From Caulobacteraceae bacterium (GTDB lineage: Bacteria > Pseudomonadota > Alphaproteobacteria > Caulobacterales > Caulobacteraceae): a stretch of 64,000 nt of DNA. Position numbers and translations under genes: made by a program. The stretch is from contig JAIEQC010000027.1 in assembly GCA_019748055.1 (NCBI GenBank), positions 1 through 64,000 of the forward strand. Reading direction: 5' to 3'. The notes beneath the pieces were generated by a model. That model saw only the letters and a program-made list of their open reading frames with translations, made no database searches and was not told the DNA's origin. How positions within the stretch are numbered: the stretch's first letter is position 1; the number at the start of each line of letters is the position of its first letter. Below, piece after piece: positions 30,196-39,788 of the stretch.

Positions 30196-31029
30196 ATGTT
30201 GAGAGCCGCCGCGTTGAGCCTGATCCTGCTGGGAGCGTCCTCGGCGCAGGCGATCGTCATCAGACACGACGTCGACGACGCCGCCTATCGGATTACGGGC
30301 TCGGAGTTCCCCGCGCTGGCCGACATGCCTGGGGAGGGGCATGGAGTTCTGATCGCGCCTCAGTGGGTGCTGACAGCCGCCCATGCTGTACCCAGAAACG
30401 GCAGCCTGGCGCTGATCGAGGTGGGCGGCGTGAAGCGGGCGGTGGATGAGGTGTTCATCCATCCCGGCGCGTCCCAGCCGCCCCAGTCGATGATCGACCG
30501 CGCACTGGAAACCGGCGACTGGATCCTGACGGTCTTCGCGATCGCGTCGTCCGACGACGTGGCGCTGGTCCGGCTGAAGGAGGCGGTCGACGACGTCGAA
30601 CCCGTGCCGCTTCACCGGGGCGACGATGAGATCGGCCGCGTGGTCAAGATCATCGGCAAGGGGGCGACCGGGACGGGGCTGACCGGCCACAGCCTTCATG
30701 GTCCCAATCGCGGCGATCTGCGGCGTGCCTTCAACGTCGTCACGAGCGCCGACGATCGCTGGATCTGCTACGTGTTCGACGGCCCTGACGCCGCTCTGCC
30801 GCTGGAAGGCAAGACCGGCGGCGGCGACAGCGGCGGCCCCGTGCTGATCGAGACCGAGACGGGCTGGACGCTTGCCGGTCTGGCCTCCTGGGGCTTCATC
30901 GTCGGAGACGTCAGGACGACCCGCCCCGGTCTCTATGGGCAGACGACGTGCAACGTTCGCGTCAGCCGATACCTCAGCTGGATCGAAGCCGTCATGTCCG
31001 GCGATCCCGCGATCCACGCCCCTAAATGA
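30196..31029 (+). CDS. Trypsin-like serine protease (S1 family), secreted
   Basis: 277 aa; signal MLRAAALSLILLGASSAQA; LTAAHAV (His), DDVALVRL (Asp), GDSGGPVL (Ser). Confidence 0.9.
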   Translation: MLRAAALSLILLGASSAQAIVIRHDVDDAAYRITGSEFPALADMPGEGHGVLIAPQWVLTAAHAVPRNGSLALIEVGGVKRAVDEVFIHPGASQPPQSMIDRALETGDWILTVFAIASSDDVALVRLKEAVDDVEPVPLHRGDDEIGRVVKIIGKGATGTGLTGHSLHGPNRGDLRRAFNVVTSADDRWICYVFDGPDAALPLEGKTGGGDSGGPVLIETETGWTLAGLASWGFIVGDVRTTRPGLYGQTTCNVRVSRYLSWIEAVMSGDPAIHAPK

Positions 31030-31068
31030 GGCCACCCGCCGCCTCTCTTTGCTTTCCAAGGTGCCGCC

Positions 31069-32016
31069 ATGCGTTCAGTGACCGCCTCCGTACTCGCCGT
31101 CTGTTGCCTGGCTTCCGCCTGTTCTCCGCCGGGCCAGACGGCGAGCCCGGCGAAGTCCGGCGAGGCCGCGTCGCCGCAGACGTCCGGGGCGGCCTCGCAA
31201 CGCGGCGGCGGGGCCCCCTATGAAGTCCTGGGCTCCCAGGTCTGGGACGTCCCGGACCCGAGATCGGGTCGGGCGTATCAGGTGTTCGTGCAGCTGCCGG
31301 CTTCTTACGAGGCCAGTCCGGACCGCCGCTATCCAGTCGTCTACGTCACGGACGCCGACTACGCCTTTCCAGTAATTCGTCAGATCAGTCGTCGCGTGAA
31401 CCTCAATGGCCCTGTGATTGAGGAGTTCATTCTGGTCGGCCTGTCCTATGCCCGGGGCGAGGACGGCGTCGTCAGCCGCAACCGCGACTACACGCCGACG
31501 GCCAATGGCCCGCGCCGGTCCCGCGCGATGGTTCATGGCGGAGGCGCCGACTATCAGGCCTATCTGAAGTCTCAGGTGCTCCCGTACGTGGACGAACGGT
31601 TCAGAACCGACCCGTCGAGGCGGATCCTCCTGGGCCATTCCTACGGCGGCCTTCTCGCGGCGCAGATTCTGTTCAGCGAACCCGAATTGTTCAGTGGCTA
31701 TGGTCTGGGCAGTCCCTCGCTGTGGTTCGACCGTCGTCACATCTTCGGGCGGGAGCAGGCCTATGCGGAGCGTCGCAGAGACCTGCCCGCTGAGGTCTAC
31801 ATGTACGTCGGCGACTTCGAGGTTCCTGGGACGTCGCCACGCAACACCGACGACGTGGACATGGTGTCGGACGTCCGGGCCCTGGAGCGCACCCTTAAGG
31901 ACCGCGACTATGCCGGCCTGACCGTGAGAGCCGAGGTGCTCAACGACGAAGACCACCTCACCGTGGCGCCTCGAGGGTTCACCCACGCCCTCGTCGCCCT
32001 TCTGCCGGCGAGATGA
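31069..32016 (+). CDS. Alpha/beta hydrolase, esterase family (enterochelin-esterase-like), lipoprotein
   Basis: 315 aa; signal with ASACSPP; YPVVYVTDADYAFPVIRQISR..., RRILLGHSYGGLLAAQILFSEPELFSGYGLGSPSLWFD. Confidence 0.88.
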   Translation: MRSVTASVLAVCCLASACSPPGQTASPAKSGEAASPQTSGAASQRGGGAPYEVLGSQVWDVPDPRSGRAYQVFVQLPASYEASPDRRYPVVYVTDADYAFPVIRQISRRVNLNGPVIEEFILVGLSYARGEDGVVSRNRDYTPTANGPRRSRAMVHGGGADYQAYLKSQVLPYVDERFRTDPSRRILLGHSYGGLLAAQILFSEPELFSGYGLGSPSLWFDRRHIFGREQAYAERRRDLPAEVYMYVGDFEVPGTSPRNTDDVDMVSDVRALERTLKDRDYAGLTVRAEVLNDEDHLTVAPRGFTHALVALLPAR

Positions 32017-32675
32017 TCGCGGGCGCGGCCGTCGCGTCAAACCCCGTTGAAGCGTGAGATCGAAGAGCGTGGATGGAACCGACCTCATGACCCGGAGCGC
32101 AGGGCCCAGTTCATCGTCGCGCGCCTCCGTCTCATCCCCGCGGCTCCTGTTGCGGGCCCGTCTCCCGGCGGTCGCCTCAGCGACGCCGTCGACCTCCGCC
32201 GCGACGGTGGGGGTCGATCCAGCTTCGGCCCAGCGCACGCTCCCGCGCTCCCGAGGCTCGAACGCGCACAGGGGGGTGGGACCCGGCAGGGCCTTGAGCC
32301 GACCCGCTCTGCGCGAGCTCGGCGTCGATGGCTTCGGCGCCGACCGGGCCCTGCCAAGACGCGGACTTTCGAGAATCCGCAAGCCGAGATCGAGCGAGCG
32401 GCGGCGACGCAGGAAGGGATGGCCGTCGCGTTTTTCTGACGCCGGCCGGGCCAGTGGACCGCGATCCGCCGTCCGGCGCCGGGGGGGCGCTTCGGGACGC
32501 TCGCCCAGCGCGCCGTCGGTCATCGATCGGTCGACGGCGATCGTCGGTCGGCTGCGCCGGTCGTGCGGTGACGACGACTGCTTGGCGACCTGCCGGGCAG
32601 GGGCCGTCTTCGTTTTTTCCCACTCATCCTTCGCCGTCGGGCCGAAGGCCGAGTCATGACGTCTTGGAGGAACTG

Positions 32676-33869
32676 ATGCCGACCAAATCCTACGCTGCGC
32701 CGATGTCGCGCAGGCTGGCCCTAACCGGTCTGGCGTCGTTTGGAGCCGCCGCCTCATGGTTCTCCGTCGCCCAGGCCCGCCCGCGATCTCTCGAGGACGT
32801 GGCCGCCGAAGTCGCGCGAGCGCTGATGCGGGAGCATGACATCCCGGGTCTGGCGATCGGATTGACCGTCGGCGGACACGCCTCCGTCTTCGTTCATGGC
32901 GTCAGGGCTCGCGACGCAGGCGCGCCGGTGACCCCGCGAACGATCTTCGAGATCGGCTCGGTCAGCAAGGTCTACACGGCCCTGCTCGGAGGGTTCGCAA
33001 GGGTCTCGGGCAGGCTCGACTGGTCGGATCCCGTGTCACGCCATCTGCCTGAGCTCGCGTCTTCGACGATCGGCCGCAGCACGCTCCTGCAGCTGGGAAC
33101 CTATGCCGCCGGGGGACTGCCCCTCCAGTTCCCGGATGGGATCCAGACCGATGAAGACGCCATGGGCTGGCTGCGGACCTGGGTCCCCGAGGAGACGCCC
33201 GGTGAGATCCGACGCTACTCGAATCCGAGCATCGCTCTGTTCGGCCGGGCCGTCGCCGCCGCCGTCGGAATTCCGTTCCGGGAGGCGATCGAAAGCGAGG
33301 TCATCGCCCGTCTGGGACTGGAGAGAACCTTCACCGAAGTGCCGAGCGGGGCCCTCGAGGACTACGCCTGGGGCGTGTCCCGTGACGGGCGCGCCGTACG
33401 GGTCTCTCCCGGACCGTTCGACACGGAGGCCTACGGCATCAAGGCTTCCGTCGCCGATCTGCTGCGGTTCGTTGAGATCAACATCGCCTCTGCCGCACTA
33501 CAGGACCCGATCCGACGCGCCGTGGCGGAGACCCAACGTCCCCGCTTCCAGGTCGCCGACCACCTCATCCAGGGCCTCGGGTGGGAACAGTACGCGCTGC
33601 CGCTGGCCAAGGAGACGCTGCTGGCCGGCAACGCGCCGGAGGTGATCTTCGACCCCCAGCCGGTCCGCCTGATTGAACAGGACGCTCCTCTCGGCCCCAC
33701 GCTCTTCAACAAAACCGGCTCGACCGGCGGCTTCGGCGCCTACGTCGCGTTCGTTCCCTCCCGCGCCGTCGGCGTCGTGATCCTCGCGAACCGAAACTAC
33801 CCCATCTCCGCCCGCGTCGACGCCGCCCATCGACTGCTTCTAGCGGCGGACGCGGCGGTGCTGTCATGA
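32676..33869 (+). CDS. Serine hydrolase, class C beta-lactamase-like (AmpC family)
   Basis: SVSK (SxxK) in IFEIGSVSKVYTALLGGF, YSN (YxN) in IRRYSNPSIALFG, KTG in LFNKTGSTGGFGAYVAFVPSRAVGVVILANRNYP; Tat/Sec-like signal RRLALTGLASFGAAASWFSVAQA. Confidence 0.85.
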   Translation: MPTKSYAAPMSRRLALTGLASFGAAASWFSVAQARPRSLEDVAAEVARALMREHDIPGLAIGLTVGGHASVFVHGVRARDAGAPVTPRTIFEIGSVSKVYTALLGGFARVSGRLDWSDPVSRHLPELASSTIGRSTLLQLGTYAAGGLPLQFPDGIQTDEDAMGWLRTWVPEETPGEIRRYSNPSIALFGRAVAAAVGIPFREAIESEVIARLGLERTFTEVPSGALEDYAWGVSRDGRAVRVSPGPFDTEAYGIKASVADLLRFVEINIASAALQDPIRRAVAETQRPRFQVADHLIQGLGWEQYALPLAKETLLAGNAPEVIFDPQPVRLIEQDAPLGPTLFNKTGSTGGFGAYVAFVPSRAVGVVILANRNYPISARVDAAHRLLLAADAAVLS

Positions 33870-34780
33870 CCGACCTGCGCCTCACCGGGGACTCCACGTC
33901 CACCACGTCCGTCCGGGAAACCGTGCCCGATGCGGTACCTCCGATCGGGGACGCGAACGGCCCTGAAGCCACACTCAGGGGCCAGGTCACTCTCGCGTCG
34001 GGCCGCTCGCCCGGAGGTGCGCCCGGCATGCCGCGTCGACGGTCGCGCGATCCCATTCGAAGGGCCCCACAGGCCTCACGGAGTGGGTCCGTCGGTTCTT
34101 CGACCATGATCGCGGCTGCGACGCTCGCGGCGGGCCTCATGGTCGGTCTGGAGGCCGCGCCGGCGGCGGCCCAGACGACGTTCCAGTGTTCCGGCGGGCC
34201 TGACGAGGAGCAGGTCGGACTGACGATGCAGGGACCGGTGACGGTTCCTCTCTGCGTCAGACGGCCGGCGAGCGGTCGGGTCGACGCGTCCCGTCACTCC
34301 GCCGAAGGCGGTGCGCAGCCGGTCGATCCCCTCAGCGGGATCTATGTCGAAGGTCCCCGTCACGGCCCGCCGCGCGGCTGGCGTCCGACCTACGGCGCCT
34401 TCATGAGTTTCGTGGTCTCCCAGGACGAGACCGGGGGCAACGAGGTTTACGACATGGTCCTCACGCTCGACCACGCCACCCCCGCGGAAGCCGCCTCGGC
34501 GGCGACCGCGCTCTGCGTCCGCAGGGCGCTGTTTCCGGAACCCAGCAGCGCCTGTCATCCGGAGATCATCGATCGTCCCTACTTCGCCGTCGTTCAGCGC
34601 GACGTCGAAGACGGACGATTTGAACTTGTGCAGTTCAACGACCGACGAAGCTGGAGCGACCACACCGTGAACAGACCGTCCGGGCGGGTTGAAGTCTGTG
34701 CTGAGGCCGACGCTCCTGACTACCCTCGTCCCTGTTCGCGTCTCGTCGTGTTCGATCGCAACGGCATCTGGCCGAAGTGA
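33866..34780 (+). CDS. Uncharacterised secreted protein, paralogue of 20294..21040
   Basis: SGIYVEGPRHGPPRGWRPTYGAFMSFVVSQDETGGNEVYDMVLTLDHAT...YPRPCSRLVVFDRNGIWPK; likely real start at 34106 (MIAAATLAAGLMVGLEAAPAAAQ). Confidence 0.7.
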   Translation: MTDLRLTGDSTSTTSVRETVPDAVPPIGDANGPEATLRGQVTLASGRSPGGAPGMPRRRSRDPIRRAPQASRSGSVGSSTMIAAATLAAGLMVGLEAAPAAAQTTFQCSGGPDEEQVGLTMQGPVTVPLCVRRPASGRVDASRHSAEGGAQPVDPLSGIYVEGPRHGPPRGWRPTYGAFMSFVVSQDETGGNEVYDMVLTLDHATPAEAASAATALCVRRALFPEPSSACHPEIIDRPYFAVVQRDVEDGRFELVQFNDRRSWSDHTVNRPSGRVEVCAEADAPDYPRPCSRLVVFDRNGIWPK

Positions 34781-35160
34781 CTCGCCTCGGGGTCGCAGGG
34801 ACATCGAAAGACGCCATCTGAAACACCGCACCGGGAAAACCCAATGAGACCGATCTTCTGGCGACGATGCGACGGAACCCGCCCCTGCCTCGCCACGGGC
34901 GGCCGGCGTCGGGGCGCGGGTCTCCGGAGCGCGCTGCGGATTTCGGCGATCGCGCTGATCGCCGCCTGCGCGACGCCGGCCTCGGCGCAGACGGTGACGT
35001 TGCGGCCCGGGTCGGACGGCGTGACGGTCGAGTACGATCTCGGCAGAGAGGCCGACCTCCTGATCTTCGAGGATCAGGACACCGTTCGCGCCGACTGGTC
35101 GACCCCGACGCCCGACGTCGTGATCAGCCAGGACGGACTGCGCAGCGCGCGTCCGCTCGA
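34761..35160 (+). repeat. 400-bp direct repeat, copy 1
   Basis: Near-identical to 36634..37033 at constant offset 1873; about 3 differences noted by eye. Confidence 0.9.
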
Positions 35161-36499
35161 GGCGATCCGCGTGGACCTGAGGCCGGACGGCACGGAAGAA
35201 GGACGCGGATACATCGCCCTGACGCGGCTCGGAGAGGGCTATGTGCTCCATGCGCCGGCCCTGCGGATCGTCGGCGAGAGCCTGAGCCTGGAGGTCGACC
35301 TGCCTGATGGGTGGACGCTGCTGCCGGGGCCGACGTTCGACGGCTACCTCTATCTGGGTCCGGCGTCGGCCGTAAGCCGGGGGCGGAGCGGAGGAATCCG
35401 CATCGGGTCGGCGGCTCCGAGCGCCGCCGAACGGGCGCTGTTCGAAGGCTTCGACCCCGCTCTGGAGTTCTTCGCCCGAGCGTTCGGCCCGCTCCCTCAC
35501 GCGCCGGTGATGGCCATCACGTCTCAGGGCACCGGGCCGATCCCGTTCCGGGGCGACGTGACCGACGGCGGAGTCATCTCCATCCGGTTCCACGGCGACC
35601 TCGGCGAACCGGATGCGGACGCGCGGCTCCAGATCCAGCACTTCGCCTTCCATGAGACGAGTCATCTCTGGAACAGTCACCTTGCGAAACCGCTCGACGG
35701 ACCGCGCTGGCTCCATGAGGGCGGCGCGGAGTATCTGGCTCTGGTCGCGGCCGTATCGACGGGCCACCTCACCGAGGCGCAGGCTCGGGCGTCGCTCTCA
35801 CAAAGCCTGACGGACTGCAGCACCGCCCTGGCAGATCGCCCTGACGCGCGGGCGCGCATCAGCGGCGGGCCCGCCGTCTACAGCTGCGGCGCCGTCATCC
35901 AGTGGCTGGCGGACCTTGAGCTGCGCCAGGATTTCGGACAGCCGCAAGGCGTCGTCTCGATCTGGTCCGGGTGGATCGAGCGGGCCCGTCACGGGCAGGT
36001 TCACTACGGGCCCGACGACCTGACGTCCGCCCTGGCCCCGACTTCGGCCGTCGTCGCTCTGCTGGACGGTCCGCCGGAGTCCCGATGGCGCGACCTGGAG
36101 GCGGCGCTCGCACGTCTGAACGTGCGGTGGGTCAACCGCCCCTCGGACTCCAGCCTCCTGGCCGCATCGCTGCGGCACCTCAAACGGCAGGCCTGCGGCG
36201 GCGGGCTCTCCTATTTCGTGAGAGCCGGGGCCGTGGAGATGGAGAACGGGGATGACTGTGGGCCCTTCGCGGGAACCGTCGTCCTGGCGACCGTCGAAGG
36301 CCACGACCCGGTGACCGGCGCGGCGGCGATGTTCGACGCCGTTCAGTCCAAGTGCGCGCGGCGTGAACCCGTCGGAGTGGTGCTCCAGGGGAACGCGACC
36401 GGCTTCTCGATCCCCTGCGGGGCCGATCTGGCCACGCCCGCGGCCTATCTCGTGACGGATGCGCCGCCGATCGGCCTGCCCACCGTCGTCGGTCCGTAG
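34844..36499 (+). CDS. Exported putative gluzincin-like metallopeptidase
   Basis: 551 aa; signal RSALRISAIALIAACATPASAQ; FAFHETSHLWNSHLAKPLDGPRWLHEGGAEYLAL (HExxH plus downstream WLHEGGAEY). Confidence 0.7.
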   Translation: MRPIFWRRCDGTRPCLATGGRRRGAGLRSALRISAIALIAACATPASAQTVTLRPGSDGVTVEYDLGREADLLIFEDQDTVRADWSTPTPDVVISQDGLRSARPLEAIRVDLRPDGTEEGRGYIALTRLGEGYVLHAPALRIVGESLSLEVDLPDGWTLLPGPTFDGYLYLGPASAVSRGRSGGIRIGSAAPSAAERALFEGFDPALEFFARAFGPLPHAPVMAITSQGTGPIPFRGDVTDGGVISIRFHGDLGEPDADARLQIQHFAFHETSHLWNSHLAKPLDGPRWLHEGGAEYLALVAAVSTGHLTEAQARASLSQSLTDCSTALADRPDARARISGGPAVYSCGAVIQWLADLELRQDFGQPQGVVSIWSGWIERARHGQVHYGPDDLTSALAPTSAVVALLDGPPESRWRDLEAALARLNVRWVNRPSDSSLLAASLRHLKRQACGGGLSYFVRAGAVEMENGDDCGPFAGTVVLATVEGHDPVTGAAAMFDAVQSKCARREPVGVVLQGNATGFSIPCGADLATPAAYLVTDAPPIGLPTVVGP

Positions 36500-36633
36500 G
36501 AGGCGTCGGGCCGACCGGGCCATGCCGACCGTCGAGCCTCCGCCCGTCGCCGTCCTCAGGGTCCACGGCGCGCCTTAGACAGGGCATCTCGTCGTTGCGC
36601 TTCGCGTGGACCTCGTCGAGAGGCAGCCCCCAG

Positions 36634-37033
36634 ACGGCATCTGGCCGAGGTGACTCGCCTCGGGGTCGCAGGGACATCGAAAGACGCCATCTGAAACACC
36701 GCACCGGGAAAACCCAATGAGACCGATCTTCTGGCGACGATGCGACGGAACCCGCCCCTGCCTCGCCACGGGCGGCCGGCGTCGGGGCGCGGGTCTCCGG
36801 AGCGCGCTGCGGATTTCGGCGATCGCGCTGATCGCCGCCTGCGCGACGCCGGCCTCGGCGCAGACGGTGACGTTGCGGCCCGGGTCGGACGGCGTGACGG
36901 TCGAGTACGATCTCGGCAGAAAGGCCGACCTCCTGATCTTCGAGGATCAGGACACCGTTCGCGCGGACTGGTCGACCCCGACGCCCGACGTCGTGATCAG
37001 CCAGGACGGACTGCGCAGCGCGCGTCCGCTCGA
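36634..37033 (+). repeat. 400-bp direct repeat, copy 2 (truncated 5' end of the 34844 gene)
   Basis: Same sequence as 34761..35160; reading frame of the duplicated gene is cut off at 37033. Confidence 0.9.
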
Positions 37034-37136
37034 CGGACGTCAGTTCGCCCACAGCAGCTCTACCTCTGTCGGAACGATCCGCCCATCCACATTGTGGATT
37101 AGACTAAGGTTAGATGACTGGGCTGAATGTCCATGA
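36717..37136 (+). pseudogene. Truncated duplicate of the 34844..36499 gene
   Basis: First about 105 aa match MRPIFWRRCDGTRPCLATGG...DGLRSARPL, then unrelated GRQFAHSSSTSVGTIRPSTLWIRLRLDDWAECP. Confidence 0.8.
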
Positions 37137-37588
37137 AACCGGATGCGCCCATCTTCGACGCCTCACACTTTCGCGTTGCTCGACCCACGAGTGACATTGC
37201 GCCCCTACGTCGCTTCTATGTCGATGGATTAGGCCTAGAACCTGTTGGTGAATTCTGGGACCATGACGTCTTCGATGGACTCATCGTCAGACAGCCCGGC
37301 ACCGCGATCCAGATTGAATTCACCGTGGCTCATGGCCAAATCGTGCACCGCGCGGCCGACCAGGATCACCTGGTGGTTTTCTATATTTCGCGGCCCGTGG
37401 TTTTCGAATCACTGATTGAAAGAATGCGCGCTCATGACTATCGGCCCGTGCGATCATTCAATCCCTATTGGGACCGACACGGGGTGACCTATGAAGACGC
37501 TGACGGCTATCGTGTAGTCCTCGTGAACGGAACCTTTCCGCCGTCGGTCCCGTCAAACGAGCGGACACGTCGAGATGCTGCGGAGTAG
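37127..37588 (+). CDS. VOC-superfamily (glyoxalase/bleomycin-resistance-like) protein
   Basis: 153 aa; FRVARPTSDIAPLRRFYVDGLGLEPVGEFWDHDVFDGLIV...DRHGVTYEDADGYRVVLVN. Confidence 0.88.
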   Translation: MSMKPDAPIFDASHFRVARPTSDIAPLRRFYVDGLGLEPVGEFWDHDVFDGLIVRQPGTAIQIEFTVAHGQIVHRAADQDHLVVFYISRPVVFESLIERMRAHDYRPVRSFNPYWDRHGVTYEDADGYRVVLVNGTFPPSVPSNERTRRDAAE

Positions 37589-38113
37589 AAGAATGCCACT
37601 TCGACCTTATCGCCCCTGACGGGCTCTGCGGCCGGCTCGGTGTCCAATCACGCCTCCGGCACGACCAGCGCCAACTTACGCTTCCGCCCCACCATCGCAG
37701 TCTCAGGCCGCAGTCCGGCCCTTTCAGCGACTGTTCGCCGGTTAAGTTGACGGCATAGTGAAAGCCCGCCGATCGGGCTCAAGCGCTCGAACGGCGGGGG
37801 TGGCGCTGGTCCGCCAGCACCCCGGAAACGGATGGGCCGACCGCATCACGCCTGAGGACCAGTCCGGGGTCACCCAAATTGGTTGGTGCGGTCGGCTCAG
37901 CGGGTGAGCCAAGCCGGTCGAACCATCCGAAATGGCCAGTGCCGCCGTTCCTATGAGGGGTTGGCGAGCGCGACGATCTCCGCCGCTCACGCCGGTTCCG
38001 CTCGAAACCCGTTCGATGGTCCGACACCATCTGTCGGAGTTCGCAGACGTTTCGTCCTTCGATCGTAGACTTGCGTCACCTTAAGCTGACAGCACCCGTT
38101 GTGCTCGAACCCG

Positions 38114-39094
38114 TCATCTGGCGGTGTTCTCTCGCAGAAAATCCACCGCACGGGGCCAGCTGTCTTCGCGCGCCGAAGCGTTCCCAGCAGCAGACCCCCC
38201 AAACATGCCCAGCTGCGAATAGAACGAGGACTCGGAAGATATAGGCGGGCCGAACACGAAGTGCCCCGCATCCCCATATCCGAGGATGACCACCGGCGGC
38301 CCACCCTGCTCTTGAGACCGCGTCGCAAGGTTCTCGGACATCGGGCACGCGGGCCACACCGTCTCACTCTGACCGCAGATGAGCAGAATGGGCGCACGTG
38401 CGCGCTCGATCGGAATTGCCGCCTGCGCCGCGTCCTCCCTTAGCGAGCTGTCCTGTACTGAGCGATAGACGCTTATGATGCCCTCCTCACGGTTCCATGC
38501 GGAGTACGGCATCGTGGGCAGCTCAACGCCGTTCGCCGTCCAGGAAGCGAATGTGCTCTGACCGCCTCGAGCCCAGTTGACCCCCTTCCAGACGACGCTG
38601 GACGGCATTCCGGCGACCACCGCTCGCAGGTCGGTGCGTCGCGTGGCCACAAGAAGCGCGGCTTCTGCGCCTTTCGAAGCGCCGACGACCGCCAATCGGT
38701 TCGGGTCCACGCCGGTTTGAGCGCCGAGCCAGTCGAGCCCCTGATCGAAGATCTCCAAGGGGATCCTTTCTAAGGAATCAGCCGTGCCCGGCACACCAAA
38801 GTAAGCCAGTTGCAGAACGCTGAACCCCTCGTCCTGGAGTGCGAGTGCGGTCTGCAGCGTGGCGGGCCCCAGCCCTCCCTCCGATCCGCCGAGCAGCAGG
38901 ATGCCGGGGTGGGGCCCTTCACCGCGCGCCGGGAAATAGTTCCCGAACACACCCGGCTGCGCGATGCGAACGCCGGTCGGCCCCGGATCGAGCACTGCAG
39001 TGGTCGGTTGCTGGGCGAGCAACGGCGCTGGCGCCACTACGCAGAACAGCGCGGCGGCTGCGGCCCGGGCTCTGATGTTCGGTTTCCTGGTCAC
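38114..39094 (-). CDS. Exported alpha/beta hydrolase with BAAT/acyl-CoA thioester hydrolase C-terminal domain
   Basis: 326 aa, GTG start; GILLLGGSEGGLGPATLQTALALQDEGFSVLQLAYFGVPGTADSLERIPLEIF...LAVVGASKGAEAALLVA...APILLICGQSETVWPACPM. Confidence 0.88.
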   Translation of the reverse strand: MTRKPNIRARAAAAALFCVVAPAPLLAQQPTTAVLDPGPTGVRIAQPGVFGNYFPARGEGPHPGILLLGGSEGGLGPATLQTALALQDEGFSVLQLAYFGVPGTADSLERIPLEIFDQGLDWLGAQTGVDPNRLAVVGASKGAEAALLVATRRTDLRAVVAGMPSSVVWKGVNWARGGQSTFASWTANGVELPTMPYSAWNREEGIISVYRSVQDSSLREDAAQAAIPIERARAPILLICGQSETVWPACPMSENLATRSQEQGGPPVVILGYGDAGHFVFGPPISSESSFYSQLGMFGGSAAGNASAREDSWPRAVDFLRENTAR

Positions 39095-39147
39095 GTCGAT
39101 GCTCCTGCCTAAGAGAGTTCAGCGTGAGCCGAAATACACCTTCGAAA

Positions 39148-39186
39148 CAGTGCGATGTGTCAGAGAGGAAGAGTGACAGTTGTCAA
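39148..39186 (-). promoter_or_regulatory. 39-bp promoter/operator, copy upstream of 38114..39094
   Basis: TTGACAACTGTCA palindrome on minus strand; 32/39 bp identical to 42626..42664; both lie about 92 bp upstream of a GTG start. Confidence 0.6.
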
Positions 39187-39788
39187 AGCCAGCCCTGATC
39201 TCGGGCTCTGCGGGAAGCTTCGATCCGGCTGCGGGCGTCAAGCTTTGCCGCCCCGTCGGAGAGGTAGTTTCGGACCGTGCCGTGAGAAAGGCCGAGAATT
39301 CGGGCGATTTCCTTGTTGGACCGTCCTTCTCCCGCCAGGCGCAGGACGTCCCGTTCGCGCAGCGAGAGCGGATTGGTTGTTGCGTCCCACGCCGCTTCGG
39401 CCAGTTCCGAGGCGATCGCGCGTCCCCCTCGGGTGACTTTTCGAATGGCGTTGGCGAGGTCATCGGGCGTCGCGCCCTTGAGAAGATAACCTTTGACTCC
39501 TGCGTCAATCGCCCGGCGCAGATATCCTGCCCGACCAAACGTCGTGACGATGACGACTTTAGTCGGCAGCTCTTCCCGAAGGATGGCTTCAGCGGCGTCG
39601 AGGCCTGACAAAATCGGCATTTCCACGTCCGACAGGAGCACGTCCGGTTTCAGGGCTCGAACGGCTGCGAGCGCCTCGCGCCCGTCAGCGGCCGTCCCGA
39701 CCACGTCGAAATCCGGCTCCAGGGAGAGCAGGGCGGAAAGCGCTCCCAGAACCAGCGTCTGGTCCTCAGCGATCACTATGCGGATCAT
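39183..39788 (-). CDS. NarL/DesR-type response regulator
   Basis: MIRIVIAEDQTLVLGALSALLSLEPDFDVVGTAADGREAL...LSDVEMP...LLKGATPDDLANAIRKV...LSLRERDVLRLAGEGRSNKEIARILGLSHGTVRNYLSDGAAKL. Confidence 0.93.
   Translation of the reverse strand: MIRIVIAEDQTLVLGALSALLSLEPDFDVVGTAADGREALAAVRALKPDVLLSDVEMPILSGLDAAEAILREELPTKVVIVTTFGRAGYLRRAIDAGVKGYLLKGATPDDLANAIRKVTRGGRAIASELAEAAWDATTNPLSLRERDVLRLAGEGRSNKEIARILGLSHGTVRNYLSDGAAKLDARSRIEASRRARDQGWL

Noticed and set aside
31075-32757. 560-aa minus-strand ORF spanning esterase and intergenic sequence
   Set aside because: Shadow/low-complexity composition; crosses a supported plus-strand gene.
34076-35767. 563-aa minus-strand ORF (and the similar 36180..37052 ORF)
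   Set aside because: Their similarity reflects the underlying 400-bp DNA duplication, not a conserved protein.
37742-38030. Short minus ORFs in the 37.6-38.1 kb intergenic region
   Set aside because: Considered as possible IS or toxin-antitoxin remnants, but no recognisable motif or terminal repeats.
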